Positions 34,592 to 43,017 of a stretch of 64,000 nt of DNA are shown one piece after another. The stretch's first letter is position 1; the number at the start of each line of letters is the position of its first letter. This stretch comes from Bacteroidota bacterium. GTDB lineage: Bacteria > Bacteroidota > Bacteroidia > Flavobacteriales > Flavobacteriaceae. The translations under genes were made by a program, and so were the position numbers. The notes beneath the pieces were generated by a model, which was not told the origin of the DNA, did not search any database, and saw only the letters and a list, made by a program, of their open reading frames with translations. Location: the NCBI GenBank assembly GCA_023446155.1, contig JAEXIT010000018.1, positions 1 to 64,000 on the forward strand, written 5' to 3'.

Positions 34592-37198
34592 ATGTTAAAG
34601 AAAATCTTAAAAGGTTTCGGTATCTTTTTACTGTTATCGATAATTACGCTGGCGGCGGTTCCGTTTATGTTTAAAGACAAAATCAAGGAACTGGTTGCCA
34701 AAGCCATTAATGAAAATGTAGATGCCAAAGTCGCTTTTGAAGATGTGGATCTCAGTTTGTTTAAGAGCTTTCCGAATGCCAACATTACGATCGATAAGAT
34801 CAGTGTGATCAATAAAGCACCGTTCGAAGGGGATACGCTTTTTTATTCCGGCGAGGTAAACCTTAAAATGTCGATTAAAGAGTTGTTTAAAAAGGACGGT
34901 GAAGCGATGAAAATCGATGGTTTCTACTCGAAAGACGGCGTGGTGAATATTATTTTTAATAAAGATGGAATCGGGAATTTCGACATTGCCTTAAAAGATC
35001 AGAAAGAAGACGAACCATCCGAAAGTAAGCCGTTTGCGTTGAATCTGAAAAAATATGAGATCGAAAACCTGCGTTTTACCTATAGCGATGAGAAGTCCAA
35101 AATCAAAATGGTAGTGGATAGTCTGAATCACGAGGGAACCGGGAATTTTGCGGCTCAGAAATTAGACCTAGTAACGAAGTCGTCGGCCAAATTGTCTCTG
35201 GATATGGACAAGGTAAAGTATATGAAAAACGTATCGCTTAACCTGGATGCGGTTTTAGGAATTGATCTCGAAAAACAAAAATATACGTTTAAGGAGAATA
35301 AAGCATTGATCAACCAGTTGCCGCTGGAGTTTGATGGTTTTATTCAGATGGTGGAAAAAGGACAGGAATATGATCTGAAATTTAAAACGCCAACGTCTTC
35401 GTTTAAAAACTTCCTGGGATTGGTGCCGGAAGCGTATGCCGGAAACCTGAATACGGTAAAAACAACCGGCGATTTTAAAGTGGATGGTACGGTTAAGGGA
35501 GCGCTTACGGATACAACAATTCCGAAATTTAAAATTGAAATTGCATCCGATAATGCATCGTTCCAATATCCGGATTTGCCAAAATCGGTACAGAATATCG
35601 TGATCGATACCTATATTGTAAACGAAACAGGGTTGATGAACGATACCTATGTCAATCTGGATAAATTGTCGTTCCGTATTGATCAGGATGTATTTAATGC
35701 AAAAGCCAATATCAAAAATCTTACACAAAACGCGTTGGTAGATGCCGAATTAAAAGGGGTGATCAACCTTGCGAATGTAACCAAAGCGTATCCGGTAAAA
35801 CTGGAAAAACCGCTATCCGGTATTTTAAAAGCCGATGTGGTGACGAAATTCGATATGAAATCGGTGGAAACAAGTCAGTACCAGAATATACAAAATTCCG
35901 GAAATATAAGTCTGACCGGGTTTAATTATGCCGGTCCGGAATTGGCGAAGCCTATACAGATCAAACAGGCGACGGTGGCCTTTAATCCCAATCAGATCCG
36001 ATTGAATCAATTGGATGCGGTAACCGGTAAATCGGATATCAAAGTAAGCGGGACATTGGATAATTTCTATGGATTTGTCTTTAAAAAACAAGTGCTAAAA
36101 GGAAATTTTGATATGAGTTCGAATCAGTTGCTGGTATCGGATTTTATGACGCCATCGGCACCGGAAGCTACGCAAACGAAAACAGCCGCACCTAAGGAAG
36201 CGGTAAAAATCCCGGCTTTTCTGGATTGTACGATTACGGCAAAAGCGAATACCGTAGTGTATGATAATCTGACGTTAAAAGCGGTTTCTGGTAAAATGAT
36301 CATTAAAGACGAGGCGGTAAAACTGGAAAATGTAAAAACAAATATGTTCGACGGTCAGATTGGAGTGGATGGTATGGTGTCGACAAAAGGTGCGGTGCCG
36401 AAGTTTGATATGAATCTGGGTTTAAATGCGGTGGATATCGCGAAGTCGTTTACACAATTGGATATGTTAAAATCGATTGCCCCGATTGCTGGTGTGATCA
36501 ACGGAAAACTGAATTCGACAATCAAGTTGTCTGGAAATCTGGATGCTAAAGAAATGACACCGGATCTGAAAACGATCTCCGGTGATTTGTTGGGACAATT
36601 GATGGCGACCTCGATCAATGCGAAGAATTCGAATTTGTTAAATGCTTTGGATGGAAACCTGAAGTTTATCGACTTGGATAAGCTAAATCTGAATAACCTA
36701 AAAGCACATTTATCGTTCGATAATGGAAAAGTAAATGTGAAGCCATTCGATATTAAATACCAGGATATTAAAGTGACGGTTGGCGGACAACACGGATTTG
36801 ATCAATCGATGAATTACAATCTGAAGTTTGATGTGCCGGCGAAATATCTGGGATCGGATGTGAATAAGTTGTTGGCGAAATTATCGCCTTCCGATGTGAA
36901 TAAATTACAGGATATACCGGTAAATGCAATTTTAACCGGAAGTTTTAAAAACCCTAAGGTTTCTACTGATTTAAATCAGGCGGTTGCTAATATCTCAAAT
37001 CAGTTGATTCAACAACAAAAAGATAAGTTGATCAATCAAGGAACCGGAGCGTTGGAGAGCCTTTTGGGTGGCGGTAAAAAGAATACCGGAACCGGGACAA
37101 CGGCCGATACAACCAAAACCAAACCGAAAGACGATATTAAAAATACCGCTGCCAATGCCATAAAAGGATTGTTTGGTAAAAAGAAAAAAGAAGAATAA
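34592..37198 (+). CDS. AsmA-family envelope protein
   Basis: The protein has 868 residues. An N-terminal membrane helix (GFGIFLLLSIITLAAVPFMF) anchors a long, mostly beta, periplasmic part. The N-terminus (MLKKILKGFGIFLLL ... VKALF-type entry and PNANITIDKISV) and the C-terminal repeat region (DLLGQLMATSINAKNSNLLNAL; DMNLGLNAVDIAKSF) are typical of AsmA-like proteins, relatives of TamB and Vps13 that bridge the two membranes and move phospholipid. A low-complexity Thr/Lys tail ends the protein. Which AsmA paralogue it represents cannot be told. It stands alone, between strong terminators on both sides. Confidence 0.85.
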   Translation: MLKKILKGFGIFLLLSIITLAAVPFMFKDKIKELVAKAINENVDAKVAFEDVDLSLFKSFPNANITIDKISVINKAPFEGDTLFYSGEVNLKMSIKELFKKDGEAMKIDGFYSKDGVVNIIFNKDGIGNFDIALKDQKEDEPSESKPFALNLKKYEIENLRFTYSDEKSKIKMVVDSLNHEGTGNFAAQKLDLVTKSSAKLSLDMDKVKYMKNVSLNLDAVLGIDLEKQKYTFKENKALINQLPLEFDGFIQMVEKGQEYDLKFKTPTSSFKNFLGLVPEAYAGNLNTVKTTGDFKVDGTVKGALTDTTIPKFKIEIASDNASFQYPDLPKSVQNIVIDTYIVNETGLMNDTYVNLDKLSFRIDQDVFNAKANIKNLTQNALVDAELKGVINLANVTKAYPVKLEKPLSGILKADVVTKFDMKSVETSQYQNIQNSGNISLTGFNYAGPELAKPIQIKQATVAFNPNQIRLNQLDAVTGKSDIKVSGTLDNFYGFVFKKQVLKGNFDMSSNQLLVSDFMTPSAPEATQTKTAAPKEAVKIPAFLDCTITAKANTVVYDNLTLKAVSGKMIIKDEAVKLENVKTNMFDGQIGVDGMVSTKGAVPKFDMNLGLNAVDIAKSFTQLDMLKSIAPIAGVINGKLNSTIKLSGNLDAKEMTPDLKTISGDLLGQLMATSINAKNSNLLNALDGNLKFIDLDKLNLNNLKAHLSFDNGKVNVKPFDIKYQDIKVTVGGQHGFDQSMNYNLKFDVPAKYLGSDVNKLLAKLSPSDVNKLQDIPVNAILTGSFKNPKVSTDLNQAVANISNQLIQQQKDKLINQGTGALESLLGGGKKNTGTGTTADTTKTKPKDDIKNTAANAIKGLFGKKKKEE

Positions 37199-37200
37199 AA

Positions 37201-37232
37201 AAAAGGCTATCCATTTGGATAGCCTTTTTTTA
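37201..37232. terminator. Bidirectional terminator after the AsmA-like gene
   Basis: Perfect 13-bp arms, AAAAGGCTATCCA and TGGATAGCCTTTT, enclose a 2-nt loop and are followed by further T. The A-run on the left also serves the convergent DUF2797 gene. Confidence 0.9.
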
Positions 37233-37265
37233 TACCTGACAGGGTTTTTGAAACCTGTCAGGTAT
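37231..37265. repeat. Inverted repeat TATACCTGACAGG
   Basis: Perfect 13-bp arms (TATACCTGACAGG / CCTGTCAGGTATA) enclose a 10-nt loop, directly next to a terminator. I know similar CCTGACAGG hairpins as dispersed intergenic elements in Flavobacterium. On the minus strand it lies 4 bp beyond the DUF2797 stop codon. Confidence 0.75.
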
Positions 37266-37268
37266 AAT

Positions 37269-38063
37269 TTATAGTGTAATTTTCACCACGTAGCCTTCAA
37301 AGGTTCGGATGTTAAAAACGGTGCCGTCTTCAAAAATCAGGTATTGCCCTTTAATCCCGGTTAGGCGTCCGTTAAAAACAGGGGTCTTGTCCAGACTTAA
37401 ACTGTTGACTTTTTTTGGATACTGCAGTACCGGATAGTCCAAATGGTACAGTTTTTCGGGTGTCGGTGCAAAATACGGTTTTACTTCATCCGGTAATAAC
37501 GATTCCAGATTATTGCGCTCGGTCACAATATCAACCGAAGGAACTTCATTCTGCAGCATTTTTCGCCAGTTGGTTTTATCCGAAAAATGATCCTTTAGCG
37601 CCACCTCGGCAATTCCGGCAAGGTAACGATTCGGGACTTCTACGATCGGAACGGCTTCAATCGCGCCCTGATCAATCCAGCGCGTGGGAACCTGAGTTTT
37701 ACGGGTGACTCCTACTTTTACTTCACTGGATAGGGCTAGATATACAATATGAGGCTGTAGCTGGACTCTTTTTTCATACTCCAAATCCCGGTCTTCAATG
37801 TCAAGATGTGCCGTACTGAGTTCCGGTTTCATAATCCAGTCGCCGGCCGAAGCACTCGACATGAAACAGTCGTAACAAAATCCCTGTCTGAAAATCTTCT
37901 TTTTTTTACCGCAGTTCAGACACTGATAGCCCTGAAAAGCAATCTCCAGCTCTTTGTTCAGTAATTGGTTGACATTCAAAAAGCTGTTTTCAAAAACAAG
38001 GTAATATTGTATCGGATTCCCGATTTCCGTTTGCATCTTGGTCAGTACGCCGTCGTATTGCAT
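37269..38063 (-). CDS. DUF2797 family protein
   Basis: The protein has 264 residues. A zinc-ribbon pattern CLNC ... CYDC (residues ~50-72) is followed by the conserved core of this family: HIVYLALSSEVKVGVTRKTQ, then RWIDQGA. These resemble a GIY-YIG-like fold in which VYLA...KVGVT would be the signature strands. No biochemical role is known to me. It has no signal peptide and is therefore cytoplasmic. It is divergent from the GH3 gene. Confidence 0.85.
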   Translation of the reverse strand: MQYDGVLTKMQTEIGNPIQYYLVFENSFLNVNQLLNKELEIAFQGYQCLNCGKKKKIFRQGFCYDCFMSSASAGDWIMKPELSTAHLDIEDRDLEYEKRVQLQPHIVYLALSSEVKVGVTRKTQVPTRWIDQGAIEAVPIVEVPNRYLAGIAEVALKDHFSDKTNWRKMLQNEVPSVDIVTERNNLESLLPDEVKPYFAPTPEKLYHLDYPVLQYPKKVNSLSLDKTPVFNGRLTGIKGQYLIFEDGTVFNIRTFEGYVVKITL

Positions 38064-38130
38064 TTTGTAAATTTCAGGTTTAAGTATTAGGATTTGCAGT
38101 GAAGCCGAGTGTTTCCTGCTGTTTTTTTCT

Positions 38131-38138
38131 TATTTTTG
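38131..38138 (+). promoter_or_regulatory. Candidate -7 box for the GH3 gene
   Basis: TATTTTTG lies 75 bp before the GH3 start and matches TAnnTTTG. A -33 element is not evident. Confidence 0.4.
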
Positions 38139-38212
38139 GTAATGATGTAAAAGTACAAACTTTGGTTTGAATAATGCCAAAACAAATCTCTTTAACCGGA
38201 ATATTATAAAAT

Positions 38213-39739
38213 ATGGCCCTGACAATAATTAACTCGATTGCTTCCTGGATACTGAAAAAACGAATTCATCAAATGGAATTGTTTCTGAAATACCCTAATG
38301 AAGTACAGGAAGAGCTGCTGTTTAGTTTGTTGCGTACAGCTGAACCTACTATTATTGGTCAGAAATATGAATTTTCGTCCATCAGAAGTTATAAGACCTT
38401 TACAGAGCGTGTTCCGGTTTCGACCTATGAAGAACTCGAACCGTTAATCGAAAGAACCCGAAAAGGGGAGCAAAATGTGTTTTGGAATACGCCGATCAAA
38501 TGGTTTGCGAAGTCCAGCGGAACAACCAATGCAAAAAGTAAGTTTATCCCGGTGAGTGGTGAGGCTTTGGAGGATTGTCACTATAAAGCCAGTAAGGATT
38601 TACTGTGTTTGTACCTGAATAATAATGAAAATTCGCAGTTATTTACAGGAAAGAGCCTTCGTTTGGGGGGAAGTAAGCAGTTGTATGAAGATAATAACAC
38701 CTTTTTTGGCGATTTGTCGGCGATCTTGATTGATAACATGCCTTTTTGGGCCGAATTTAGTAGTACGCCAAGTAATAAGGTGTCGCTGATGAGTGAATGG
38801 GAGTCCAAAATTCAAGCCATCATACAAGAAACGGTTATGGAAAATGTAACCAGTTTTGCCGGTGTGCCATCCTGGATGTTGGTACTGTTAAACCGGGTTT
38901 TGGAAGAAACCGGAAAAAACAACCTGATGGAGTTATGGCCTAATGTTGAGGTGTATTTTCATGGGGGAGTCAGTTTTGAGCCGTATCGCGAACAATACAA
39001 ACGATTGCTACCCAAAGAGGATTTCCGCTATTACGAGATTTATAATGCGTCCGAAGGATTTTTTGCGATTCAGGATCTGAATAATTCCAATGATTTATTG
39101 TTGATGCTGGACTATGGGATTTTCTACGAATTTATTCCGATGGATGCTTTTGGGACGCCGGAACAAAAAGTAATCCGCTTGTCGGAAGTGGAATTGAATA
39201 AAAACTATGCAGTGGTGATCACGACCAATTCTGGTTTATGGCGTTATCTGATAGGGGATACGGTGCGTTTTACCTCGTTGAATCCGTATCGTATTAAAGT
39301 GACCGGAAGAACCAAGCATCATATCAATGTATTTGGAGAGGAGTTGATGGTTGAAAATACCGATAAAGCCATTTCAAAAGCCTGTCAGGAGACCAATTCT
39401 GAGGTGATCGATTATACGGTGGCGCCAATCTTTATGAAAGGCCGCGAAAAAGGGGCGCACGAATGGATGATTGAATTCCGTAGAAAACCGGATAATATTG
39501 AGCTTTTCCGTAAAAAACTGGACGAAGCCTTACAATCGGTTAACTCTGATTATGAGGCAAAACGATACAATAATATGACTTTGAATCCGTTAGTGTTAAA
39601 TGTTGCGCGAACGAATTTGTTTTACGACTGGTTAAAAGAACAGGATAAACTGGGTGGACAACATAAAATACCGCGACTGTCGAATAGTCGGGAATACCTC
39701 GATCGACTTAAAGCTTTACAATATATCCAAATAGACTGA
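38213..39739 (+). CDS. GH3-family acyl-adenylate-forming protein
   Basis: The protein has 508 residues, the size of plant GH3 amido synthetases and their bacterial relatives. ANL-type ATP-binding blocks are present: SSGTTNAKSKFIPVS near residue 105, YNASEGFFAIQD near 280, and the motif around GDTVRFTSLNP and VTGRTKHHINVFGEE near 355-380. Plant GH3 enzymes join amino acids to hormones. The acid and amine used by bacterial members are not known to me, so the substrate is left open. There is no signal peptide. A tiny lipoprotein gene starts 2 bp downstream and is probably cotranscribed. Confidence 0.88.
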   Translation: MALTIINSIASWILKKRIHQMELFLKYPNEVQEELLFSLLRTAEPTIIGQKYEFSSIRSYKTFTERVPVSTYEELEPLIERTRKGEQNVFWNTPIKWFAKSSGTTNAKSKFIPVSGEALEDCHYKASKDLLCLYLNNNENSQLFTGKSLRLGGSKQLYEDNNTFFGDLSAILIDNMPFWAEFSSTPSNKVSLMSEWESKIQAIIQETVMENVTSFAGVPSWMLVLLNRVLEETGKNNLMELWPNVEVYFHGGVSFEPYREQYKRLLPKEDFRYYEIYNASEGFFAIQDLNNSNDLLLMLDYGIFYEFIPMDAFGTPEQKVIRLSEVELNKNYAVVITTNSGLWRYLIGDTVRFTSLNPYRIKVTGRTKHHINVFGEELMVENTDKAISKACQETNSEVIDYTVAPIFMKGREKGAHEWMIEFRRKPDNIELFRKKLDEALQSVNSDYEAKRYNNMTLNPLVLNVARTNLFYDWLKEQDKLGGQHKIPRLSNSREYLDRLKALQYIQID

Positions 39740-39741
39740 GT

Positions 39742-39894
39742 ATGAAAAAACGGATTGTTTTTATAGCGGCAGGAATCCTTTTGGTTTCCTGCGGACCCAA
39801 GCGCTTAGGGTGCGGGCCGCGACGATGTGATACCGATATTAAGAAGATAGAAAAATCGGATGAAATAATTCAAAAAGCTACCAAAACGGCATAA
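39742..39894 (+). CDS. Small lipoprotein
   Basis: The protein has 50 residues. MKKRIVFIAAGILLVSCGPK is a complete lipoprotein signal with the lipobox cysteine at 17. The mature part is only 34 residues, starts GPKRLGCGPRRC and has three cysteines in all. It begins 2 bp after the GH3 stop and ends at a terminator. The function is unknown. The start, stop and signal make it a believable gene despite its size. Confidence 0.65.
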   Translation: MKKRIVFIAAGILLVSCGPKRLGCGPRRCDTDIKKIEKSDEIIQKATKTA

Positions 39895-39895
39895 A

Positions 39896-39919
39896 AAAAC
39901 CTCGCAATTGCGAGGTTTT
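39896..39919. terminator. Bidirectional terminator
   Basis: A perfect 24-bp palindrome, AAAACCTCGCAA/TTGCGAGGTTTT, lies between the convergent small lipoprotein genes. Confidence 0.85.
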
Positions 39920-39940
39920 AAAATTCTTAGAAGGTTCTAA

Positions 39941-40192
39941 TTATTTTTTTGCAGCGTCAGCAGCTGGAGCAGCAGCGTCAGCAGCTGGAGCAGCAGCTTC
40001 AGTAGCTGGAGCAGCAGCAGCCTCAGTAGTAGCAGCAGCAGAATCAACAGTAGTAGCAGCAGCTTCTACAGCCTCTTCAGCAGGAGCAGCAACTTCTTCA
40101 GTTACAGGCTCTTCAGTTTTAGTTTCTTTACAAGAAACGAAAGAAACACTCATCATAGCTACTAATGCTAAGCTTAAAACAACTTTTTTCAT
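39941..40192 (-). CDS. Alanine-rich low-complexity lipoprotein
   Basis: The protein has 83 residues. MKKVVLSLALVAMMSVSFVSC is a lipoprotein signal. The mature 62 residues are almost only A, E, T, P and D in degenerate AAPAAEAA-type repeats, so they are disordered or rod-like. Codons are dominated by GCA/GCT/GCC runs that form internal DNA repeats. It is probably an abundant small surface or periplasmic lipoprotein. No homologue with a known role comes to mind. Confidence 0.75.
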   Translation of the reverse strand: MKKVVLSLALVAMMSVSFVSCKETKTEEPVTEEVAAPAEEAVEAAATTVDSAAATTEAAAAPATEAAAPAADAAAPAADAAKK

Positions 40193-40228
40193 CTTACTAA
40201 ATTATAAAGGTTAATTATTAATTCGGAG

Positions 40229-40236
40229 CAAAGATA
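40229..40236 (-). promoter_or_regulatory. -7 box of the Ala-rich lipoprotein gene
   Basis: TATCTTTG on the minus strand lies 36 bp before the start codon and matches TAnnTTTG exactly. The -33 box is not recognisable. Confidence 0.55.
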
Positions 40237-40399
40237 TAAAATTTTTAATACGTAATAATATTTACTAAAATATTTTTTGCTCCCGGATTATGTTTTTTTT
40301 TGAAAAAACAGTCAGCGTACTCATAAAATGCCCTGTTTTGCTGGTTTTTTTATTGTAACTAACTGTTTTTTAATATTTTGTATTGTCGAAAAAAATGGA

Positions 40400-42541
40400 T
40401 TATTTTTTCTTGTTTTGAACGATTTTCATCTCGTCAACCAGGTGTTTTGCCCCTGCATATTTGTCAATTATAAACAAAACATAGCGAATATCGACCATAA
40501 TGTTGCGGCAAATCGCAGGATCGTAGTGAATATCGCTCATCGTTCCTTCCCAAACACGGTCGAAATTTAAACCAATTAGGTTTCCTTCCGCATCCAAAGC
40601 AGGACTTCCGGAGTTACCACCCGTTGTATGGTTCGTTCCGATAAAACATACCGGCATACGCCCTTTTTCGGCATATTGTCCGTAATCTTTAGTATTATAT
40701 AACGAGATTAACTTTGCAGGTACGTCAAATTCGTAATCACCCGGTACATATTTTTCGATCACCCCATCCAGATAGGTCATCGGTTCGTAGATTACCGCAT
40801 CGCTAGGGCTGTAACCTTTTACTTTTCCATAGGTAACGCGTAGTGTACTGTTTGCATCCGGGAAAATACGGTTATTCGGGAATAATTCCAGAATGGCTTT
40901 CATATAGGTACGTTGTAACGCGATGTTTTTAAGGTTAAGCTCATCGTATTTCGGCGCTACATTTTTAAGGTAGCTGTCGGCCATGGCTTTTACCAACTGG
41001 AAGCCTTTGTCTTTGTTGATGCGTTCGATTACCGTTTTAGCATCGCCATTCAATAATTCTTTTAAGCCATTATAGCTGGTTAATTTTGACTGGCCGTATA
41101 CTTCTTCGGTCAGTTTTTTAGTATCGGCATTTACCAAAGTTGCCGGTAAAAACTGTTTTGGTGATTTGGTAGCGTATAAGGCGATTAGCTGTTCGAAAAC
41201 TTTTTCATCTACATTCGCATTAAAATCTTTGTATAAATCTTCGAAACCGGCGATCAGGTTGTTTCTACGATCGTTAAAGGCTTGTTCGCCTTTAGAGTTG
41301 TACACCTGTTCCAATTGGAATAAGCGGTATCCAAAACTCAATAATTCGGTATTTCGTAAAACCACTTCCGTATAATAATCACGGCTCAAGGCATACGGAG
41401 CGATTTCAGTGTAGTTCTTTTTAAAGTCGGCTAACAAATTGCCATATTCGGCCTGTTTACCGGCTTTGGTTACTTTGTCCTGAAATTCCTTTTCAAACTT
41501 CTGTTTGATTGCTAAGGCATCTGATTTTTTCAACCCTTTGGTTTCGCCAATCCATTTTTTCCAATAGTTCGCAATGCTGGCATATTTGGAAGCATACTGG
41601 ATTTTGATCGCGTTGTCTTTACGCATAAAACCATCCTGAACTTTTAAAGCCGCATCACGCACTTCGATTTTTGCAGGATTCAGATCGTTGATGATTTGTG
41701 CTACGGCATACGACGGAAGGTATTCCTGCGTACGTCCCGGATATCCCATTACCATCGTGAAATCGTTTTCTTTAACTCCTTTTATAGAAACCGGGAAGAA
41801 ATGTTTCGGTTTGTACGGTACATTGTCTTTGGAATACGCGGCTGGACGGTTGTTTTTATCGGCATAGATTCGGAATAAGGAGAAATCTCCGGTATGACGA
41901 GGCCAAACCCAGTTGTCGGTATCCGATCCGAATTTTCCGATCGATGATGGCGGTGCACCAACCAAACGAACATCGCTATAGGTTTCCGTTAGGAATAAGA
42001 TATATTGGTTTCCGTCATAAAAAGTACGGATTTTGTTTTCCTGCCACGATTCCTTTGGTAAGGTACGGCTTAAGGTGTTGATGTTTTCCTGGATTTTCTT
42101 TTGTTTGTCGGCTTCACTTGTAAGTGCGGCAACGCCTTCCAGTACTTTATTGGTTACATCTTCAATTTTTACAATAAAAGTTACTTCCAGATCTTTGTTC
42201 GGTAGTTCGTCTTCTTGTTTCATTGCCCAGAATCCGTTGGTCAAATAGTCATGGTCAACAGTTGAGTGGGACTGAATTTCACCATATCCACAGTGGTGGT
42301 TGGTTAATAATAAACCTTTTGAGGAAATGACTTCCGAGGTACAACCACCATTAAAATGCGGTACGGCATCTTTTAAACTGGATTTGTTGACATCGTAAAT
42401 ATCGGTAGCCGATATTTTCATTCCTAAGGTTTTCATCTCTTTTTCGTTCATTCCTTTTAAAAGCGAAGGAATCCACATTCCGCCTTGTTGCGCGGAAACC
42501 GGTAAAACGAACAATAGGACAAGTAGTCTTAAAAGTTTCAT
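40400..42541 (-). CDS. S46-family dipeptidyl-peptidase, DPP11-like
   Basis: The protein has 713 residues, full length for S46. A signal peptide (MKLLRLLVLLFVLPVSAQQ) directs it to the periplasm, where S46 enzymes cut dipeptides from peptide N-termini for amino-acid nutrition. Catalytic His is in LLLTNHHCGYG and Ser is S644 in GGNSGSP. Exactly 18 residues after the Ser is R662 (NFDR). In P. gingivalis the position 18 after the catalytic Ser is Arg in DPP11 (specific for Asp/Glu) and Gly in DPP7, so acidic P1 specificity is predicted. It follows the GNAT gene after 26 bp, in line with waaA. Confidence 0.9.
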   Translation of the reverse strand: MKLLRLLVLLFVLPVSAQQGGMWIPSLLKGMNEKEMKTLGMKISATDIYDVNKSSLKDAVPHFNGGCTSEVISSKGLLLTNHHCGYGEIQSHSTVDHDYLTNGFWAMKQEDELPNKDLEVTFIVKIEDVTNKVLEGVAALTSEADKQKKIQENINTLSRTLPKESWQENKIRTFYDGNQYILFLTETYSDVRLVGAPPSSIGKFGSDTDNWVWPRHTGDFSLFRIYADKNNRPAAYSKDNVPYKPKHFFPVSIKGVKENDFTMVMGYPGRTQEYLPSYAVAQIINDLNPAKIEVRDAALKVQDGFMRKDNAIKIQYASKYASIANYWKKWIGETKGLKKSDALAIKQKFEKEFQDKVTKAGKQAEYGNLLADFKKNYTEIAPYALSRDYYTEVVLRNTELLSFGYRLFQLEQVYNSKGEQAFNDRRNNLIAGFEDLYKDFNANVDEKVFEQLIALYATKSPKQFLPATLVNADTKKLTEEVYGQSKLTSYNGLKELLNGDAKTVIERINKDKGFQLVKAMADSYLKNVAPKYDELNLKNIALQRTYMKAILELFPNNRIFPDANSTLRVTYGKVKGYSPSDAVIYEPMTYLDGVIEKYVPGDYEFDVPAKLISLYNTKDYGQYAEKGRMPVCFIGTNHTTGGNSGSPALDAEGNLIGLNFDRVWEGTMSDIHYDPAICRNIMVDIRYVLFIIDKYAGAKHLVDEMKIVQNKKK

Positions 42542-42567
42542 TGGATTGTTTTTATTTGATTATTAGG

Positions 42568-43017
42568 TTATACGACTTTGTATTTCATGATTTTACGATT
42601 GTGATCGGTAAAATTCTGGGCAAGATACAATTTTTGAGCCTTTTCGTTATGGTTTTCAACTTCGAGGTAAAGAACTTTTAACTTTAATTTAAGAGCTTCC
42701 GATTGGATAAATTGGATCGCTTGTTTGCCAATTCCTTTACCGCGGGCTTTTTCAGAAAGGTATAATTCGTCTAAAAAAGCATACCGGCCTTTGTATTCAA
42801 AACTAAAAATAAAGGTGAGAATGACATAGCCGACCAATATATCGTCCGAATAAATTAGCCAGGCTTTTCCAAGATTCCCATCGTTGAGAAAGGTTTCGAA
42901 AAGGGATTCGGTGGTTGCGATGTCGATCGGGTAGTTGTCGATGGCATAAAAATCCTGCATCATGGTAATGATGTCGGGAATATGCTGCTGATCCAAAGGT
43001 TTAAACTGCGTACTCAT
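42568..43017 (-). CDS. GNAT-family N-acetyltransferase
   Basis: The protein has 149 residues. It shows the GNAT acetyl-CoA fold: beta strands DDILVGYVILTFIFS and YAFLDELYLSEKARGKGIGKQA, with the pyrophosphate-binding R/Q-x-x-G-x-G/A loop as ARGKGIGKQ. The C-terminal EVENHNEKAQKLYLAQNF is the usual strand-helix end. The substrate is unknown. The start overlaps the end of waaA by 17 bp, so the two are translationally coupled. Confidence 0.88.
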   Translation of the reverse strand: MSTQFKPLDQQHIPDIITMMQDFYAIDNYPIDIATTESLFETFLNDGNLGKAWLIYSDDILVGYVILTFIFSFEYKGRYAFLDELYLSEKARGKGIGKQAIQFIQSEALKLKLKVLYLEVENHNEKAQKLYLAQNFTDHNRKIMKYKVV

